From the NCBI GenBank assembly GCA_024680445.1, contig JAILCJ010000111.1:1-7552 (forward strand): a stretch of 7,552 bases of DNA, read 5' to 3'. A program made the translations under genes and the position numbers. Shown here piece after piece: positions 4,689 through 7,552 of the stretch (its first letter is position 1; each line of letters starts with the position of its first letter). Origin of the DNA: Campylobacter sp. (lineage in GTDB: Bacteria > Campylobacterota > Campylobacteria > Campylobacterales > Campylobacteraceae). Below the pieces are notes generated by a model that ran no database searches, was not told the DNA's origin, and saw nothing but the letters and a program-made list of their open reading frames with translations.

Positions 4689-6290
4689 CTATTGCTCCGC
4701 CATAAATTTTTCAAAATACGCCCAAGTTTTACCGCTTGCAATAGCATCAAGTATGATTTTTTTAGCCTCCATAGGGCTATTTGCCTTATCGGCTGTGTAT
4801 AAAGCAAACATCGCATTTAAAAGCACTATATCAAATTTAGGCCCTCTAAGTTCGCCACGTAATGTTGCTTTTAGATCCCTTGCATTTTCTTCTCCGCTTC
4901 CCCCTGCTACATCGGCATGAAATGCACGCTCAAAACCAAATTGCTCTGGTGTAATGCGATATTCGATTATTTTGCCGTCTTTTAGTTCGTGAATCAAGGT
5001 TTCATCACATAGGCTTATTTCGTCCATGCCGTCCATGCCATGCACGACTATGGCGTGTTTTCGTCCCAAATGCAAAAGGGTTTGTGCCATTAGTTCATTG
5101 ACTTCTTCTAGATAGTTGCCGACCATTTGGTGAGTTAAGTTTTGATTCGGATTTAAAAGTGGTCCAAGCATATTAAACACAGAGCCGATTTTAAGGCGAT
5201 CTCTTACTTCTTTAACCTCGGCTGTGATTTTGTGAAAAAATGGAGCGTGAAAAAACGAAAGTCCGAGTCGTTCAAGTCTTGCACGATTTTCTTCTATGGT
5301 CGGTAAAAGCTTTATGCCAAGAGAACTCAATACATCGCTACTACCGCTTTTGCTAGTTATGGCTTTGTTGCCATGTTTACCGACACGAACGCCAAGACTT
5401 GCAAGGATAAATGCCGTTGTGGTTGAAACATTTATCGTTTTTAGCCTATCTCCGCCAGTGCCCACTATATCAAACATTTCATGAGCGTCTTTGTAGGTTT
5501 GGGAGTAACGAAGTATGTTGCTAACAAGGGCTGCAACGCTTGCTGGATAAAGACTTTTTTCGCTTATAAGCACCAAAAGAGCACCGAGTTGAACTAGGTC
5601 GTATTCTTTTAAATTTATCGCACGGCAAATAACTTCATAATCGCTAGTGTCAAGCGGGAAGCCTTTTTGAAGTTTGATGAGATATTCGGCTAAATTTTGT
5701 ATGTTGGCTTGTGTTTTTACCTCGACTTTGGCGATTTTGCAGAAATTTTGCAAAATTTTCTTGCCGTATTGCGAAAAATAGCTTTCAGGGTGAAACTGTA
5801 TGCCATAAATTTCTTTGTCTTTAACCTTTATGGCTTGAATCACTCCGTCTTCGCTTTTGGCTAAAACTTCAAGATTCTCGCCCACTTCATCAACATAAAG
5901 CGAGTGGTATCTCATTACCTCAAATTCGCTTGGCAATTCGGCAAAAAGCTTGTTTGACGATAAAACTTTTATGCGTGAAGTTTTGCCATGAACCGGCTCA
6001 TCTAGGCATTTTATAGCCGCACCATTTACTAATCCTATGGCTTGGTGTCCCAAACAAATTCCAAGTATCGGTATATTAAGTCCGCCGCGTAAAATTTCAA
6101 GGCAAATTCCGCTGTCTTTTGGGTGTTTTGGACCAGGACTTAAAATTATCCTGCTTGGTGCTAGTTTTTTTATCTCATCAAGCGTGATTTTATCGTTTCT
6201 AACACATAAAATTTCTTCACTACTAAATTCGCTAAGATATTGTTTGACATTAAAAACGAAACTATCGTAATTATCGATCAAAAGTATCAT
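4689..6290 (-). CDS. trpD: Fused anthranilate synthase amidotransferase and anthranilate phosphoribosyltransferase (TrpGD)
   Basis: The product is 533 aa in two domains. Residues 1 to about 187 form a class I glutamine amidotransferase that gives ammonia to TrpE: DNYDSF (6-11), the oxyanion region SPGP (51-54), the nucleophile Cys79 in GICLGHQAI (77-85), HGK (101-103), and His167/Glu169 in FHPES. Residues from about 197 form TrpD, which joins anthranilate to PRPP: GTGGD (277-281), NVSTTTAF (287-294), KHGNKAITSKSGSSD (305-319), GPLLNP (376-381) and GMDEIS (421-426). Both active sites look intact. GGGAG lies five nt before the ATG, which overlaps the trpE TGA (ATGA), coupling the two halves of anthranilate synthase. 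The TAG stop is followed at once, in frame, by the trpF TTG. The fusion is known from C. jejuni and enterobacteria and is commonly labelled trpD or trpGD. Confidence 0.96.
   Translation of the reverse strand: MILLIDNYDSFVFNVKQYLSEFSSEEILCVRNDKITLDEIKKLAPSRIILSPGPKHPKDSGICLEILRGGLNIPILGICLGHQAIGLVNGAAIKCLDEPVHGKTSRIKVLSSNKLFAELPSEFEVMRYHSLYVDEVGENLEVLAKSEDGVIQAIKVKDKEIYGIQFHPESYFSQYGKKILQNFCKIAKVEVKTQANIQNLAEYLIKLQKGFPLDTSDYEVICRAINLKEYDLVQLGALLVLISEKSLYPASVAALVSNILRYSQTYKDAHEMFDIVGTGGDRLKTINVSTTTAFILASLGVRVGKHGNKAITSKSGSSDVLSSLGIKLLPTIEENRARLERLGLSFFHAPFFHKITAEVKEVRDRLKIGSVFNMLGPLLNPNQNLTHQMVGNYLEEVNELMAQTLLHLGRKHAIVVHGMDGMDEISLCDETLIHELKDGKIIEYRITPEQFGFERAFHADVAGGSGEENARDLKATLRGELRGPKFDIVLLNAMFALYTADKANSPMEAKKIILDAIASGKTWAYFEKFMAEQ
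4695..4698 (-). promoter_or_regulatory. Ribosome binding site supporting the TTG start of trpF
   Basis: The mRNA around the junction is GGCGGAGCAATAGTTG. GGAG lies in the codons for the last residues of TrpGD, six nt before TTG. Together with the in-frame TAG that blocks any earlier start, this identifies TTG at 4688-4686 as the trpF initiation codon. Confidence 0.6.
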
Positions 6291-7546
6291 TTTATCTCCC
6301 TTGCATTGTCTTTAAAAACTTTCAAAACACTAGCCCTTTTATGGCAAATTTCTTCATATTCTTTTTGCGGAATAGAATCATAAACCACACCGGCTCCTGA
6401 ACGTATGAAAACATCGTTATTTTTGGCAAAAAAAGCCGAGCGTATAAGAATAGCCATTAAAACATTGTTATTAAAGTTTAAAAATCCTATACCGCCACCG
6501 TAAATTCCACGTTTTTGGCTTTCAAGTTCTGCTATGATTTGCATGGCTCGAATTTTTGGCGTCCCACTAAGAGTGCCGGCTGGAAAAATCGAAGCTATAA
6601 CATCAAAAATATCAAATTCGTCTGATTTTTGCCCGTAAACTTCGCTAACTATATGCATAACGCTTTGATATCTTTGGATATGCATGGCATTTTTTACCAC
6701 AACGCTTTGTTTTTTGGCAACCCTGCCTATATCGTTTCTGGCTAAGTCTATAAGCATTTTGTGTTCGGCAAGCTCTTTTTCGTCATGTAAAAGTTCTTTT
6801 TCGAGATTTTGATCTTGGTTTAGGTCTTCGCCTCTTGGGCGAGTGCCAGCTATTGGTGCGACAAAAATTTCTGAATTTTTTATCTGAAAAACCAACTCTG
6901 GTGAACTGCCGACCACATCACCATAAGGTGTAGGAAAATGAAACATATAAGGACTAGGATTTAAGCTAGCTAAAATTTCATAAAAAGTAAAACTATCCAT
7001 ATTTGTTGAAATTTGTAGCTCTTGTGAGAGAACCACTTGAAAAATATCGCCTTGTTTTATATATTCTTTGGCTTTTAAAACCATATCTTCAAAGTGTTTC
7101 TTTTGGTAAGATAAATCACTTAAAATTTTAAATTCAAAGTCTTTTTTCTCGTCATTTATCTCATGTATGCCTTCTAAAAAATTATAATATCTGTTTTCAT
7201 CTCCATAAAATGTGTAAATTTTACTCACCTTATCAAAGTGCAAATAAGCCTTGGCATTGGCATAAATAAACTTTGGAAAATCATAGTTTTTAGCCTCTGT
7301 TTCACCGATTTGCTCGAAAAAATTAACACCTTCGTAAGAAAAAACGCCAAAAAGCCCAGCAAATGGAGCATCGGGGTGTTCGGCATTTTTATGATAGCCT
7401 TTTAATGTATCAAAACTATACACAGACGAATCTATGTAATCACAATCAATTCCTATGATAATTTGTCCTATGTCTTCTGCAAGATAACTATTTTCAAATT
7501 TATCTTTTATAGCCTTGTAGTAAAGTTGTGCTTTTTCAAGTAGCAT
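6287..7546 (-). CDS. trpE: Anthranilate synthase component I
   Basis: TrpE makes anthranilate from chorismate, using ammonia from the TrpG domain encoded next. It has 419 aa, clearly shorter than the roughly 520 aa of E. coli TrpE. The chorismate-binding domain is complete: GDIFQVVLSQ (166-175), NPSPYMF (196-202), SPE (215-217), PIAGTRPRG (231-239), DLARNDIGRV (267-276), PAGTLSGTPK (322-331), GGGIGF (350-355) and RSGAGVV (382-388). The N-terminal regulatory part is short, and where many TrpE proteins have the tryptophan-sensing LLES motif this one reads IIIGIDCDYID (29-39), so GIDC may replace LLES. Only six bases precede the ATG, the frame stays open to the window edge and no ribosome site is visible, so a longer start cannot be excluded. 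TGA overlaps the trpGD ATG. PabB is less likely given the neighbours. Confidence 0.95.
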   Translation of the reverse strand: MLLEKAQLYYKAIKDKFENSYLAEDIGQIIIGIDCDYIDSSVYSFDTLKGYHKNAEHPDAPFAGLFGVFSYEGVNFFEQIGETEAKNYDFPKFIYANAKAYLHFDKVSKIYTFYGDENRYYNFLEGIHEINDEKKDFEFKILSDLSYQKKHFEDMVLKAKEYIKQGDIFQVVLSQELQISTNMDSFTFYEILASLNPSPYMFHFPTPYGDVVGSSPELVFQIKNSEIFVAPIAGTRPRGEDLNQDQNLEKELLHDEKELAEHKMLIDLARNDIGRVAKKQSVVVKNAMHIQRYQSVMHIVSEVYGQKSDEFDIFDVIASIFPAGTLSGTPKIRAMQIIAELESQKRGIYGGGIGFLNFNNNVLMAILIRSAFFAKNNDVFIRSGAGVVYDSIPQKEYEEICHKRASVLKVFKDNAREIK

Positions 7547-7552
7547 TTTGTG

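Noticed and set aside
4576..4920. 114-residue plus-strand ORF opposite trpF and trpGD
   Set aside because: It is a shadow of two well-conserved genes on the minus strand, with no family resemblance of its own.

Overview
The window looks like chromosomal DNA from a Campylobacter or close campylobacterial relative. It is AT-rich, the flagellar proteins are of the campylobacterial type, and the gene order (trpE, fused trpGD, trpF, trpB, trpA, a CheX-like gene, fliN, a fliO-like membrane gene) is the order I recall for Campylobacter jejuni. The species cannot be named from sequence alone. The repeated octamer CAAATTTG argues for a species other than C. jejuni, but that is only an impression. Every gene is on the minus strand, so transcription runs from high to low coordinates.

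Positions 7546 to 1885 hold tryptophan biosynthesis: trpE (first base of its start codon 6 bp from the window edge), trpGD (glutamine amidotransferase fused to anthranilate phosphoribosyltransferase), trpF, a 247-bp intergenic gap of about 18% GC, then trpB and trpA. Five genes supply six of the seven classical activities. TrpC (indole-3-glycerol phosphate synthase) is absent and must be encoded elsewhere. Coupling is tight: trpE/trpGD share ATGA, trpGD stops at TAG directly followed in frame by the TTG start of trpF, and trpB/trpA overlap by 8 nt. The exception is the trpF-trpB gap. It opens with a 13-bp terminator-like hairpin and carries complementary segments that could form alternative structures before trpB. 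The main trp promoter and any leader lie outside the window.

Positions 1813 to 202 hold a compact motility cluster: a CheX-like CheY-P phosphatase, the switch protein FliN, and a FliO-like export protein, joined by two 4-nt ATGA overlaps. A TATAAT hexamer in the 71 bp after trpA is a plausible promoter. The CheX-like and FliN genes sit side by side in the same order as the two domains of FliY.

Positions 1 to 204 hold an AT-rich array of eight copies of a 20-bp unit centred on the palindrome TCAAATTTGA, arranged in blocks with an added 72-bp repetition. The array begins at the fliO stop codon and runs off the window edge. The same 15-mer that follows fliO also follows trpF in the same orientation, which suggests a family of 3'-end elements. 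The array and the trpF-trpB gap are the least explained parts of an otherwise ordinary core region.
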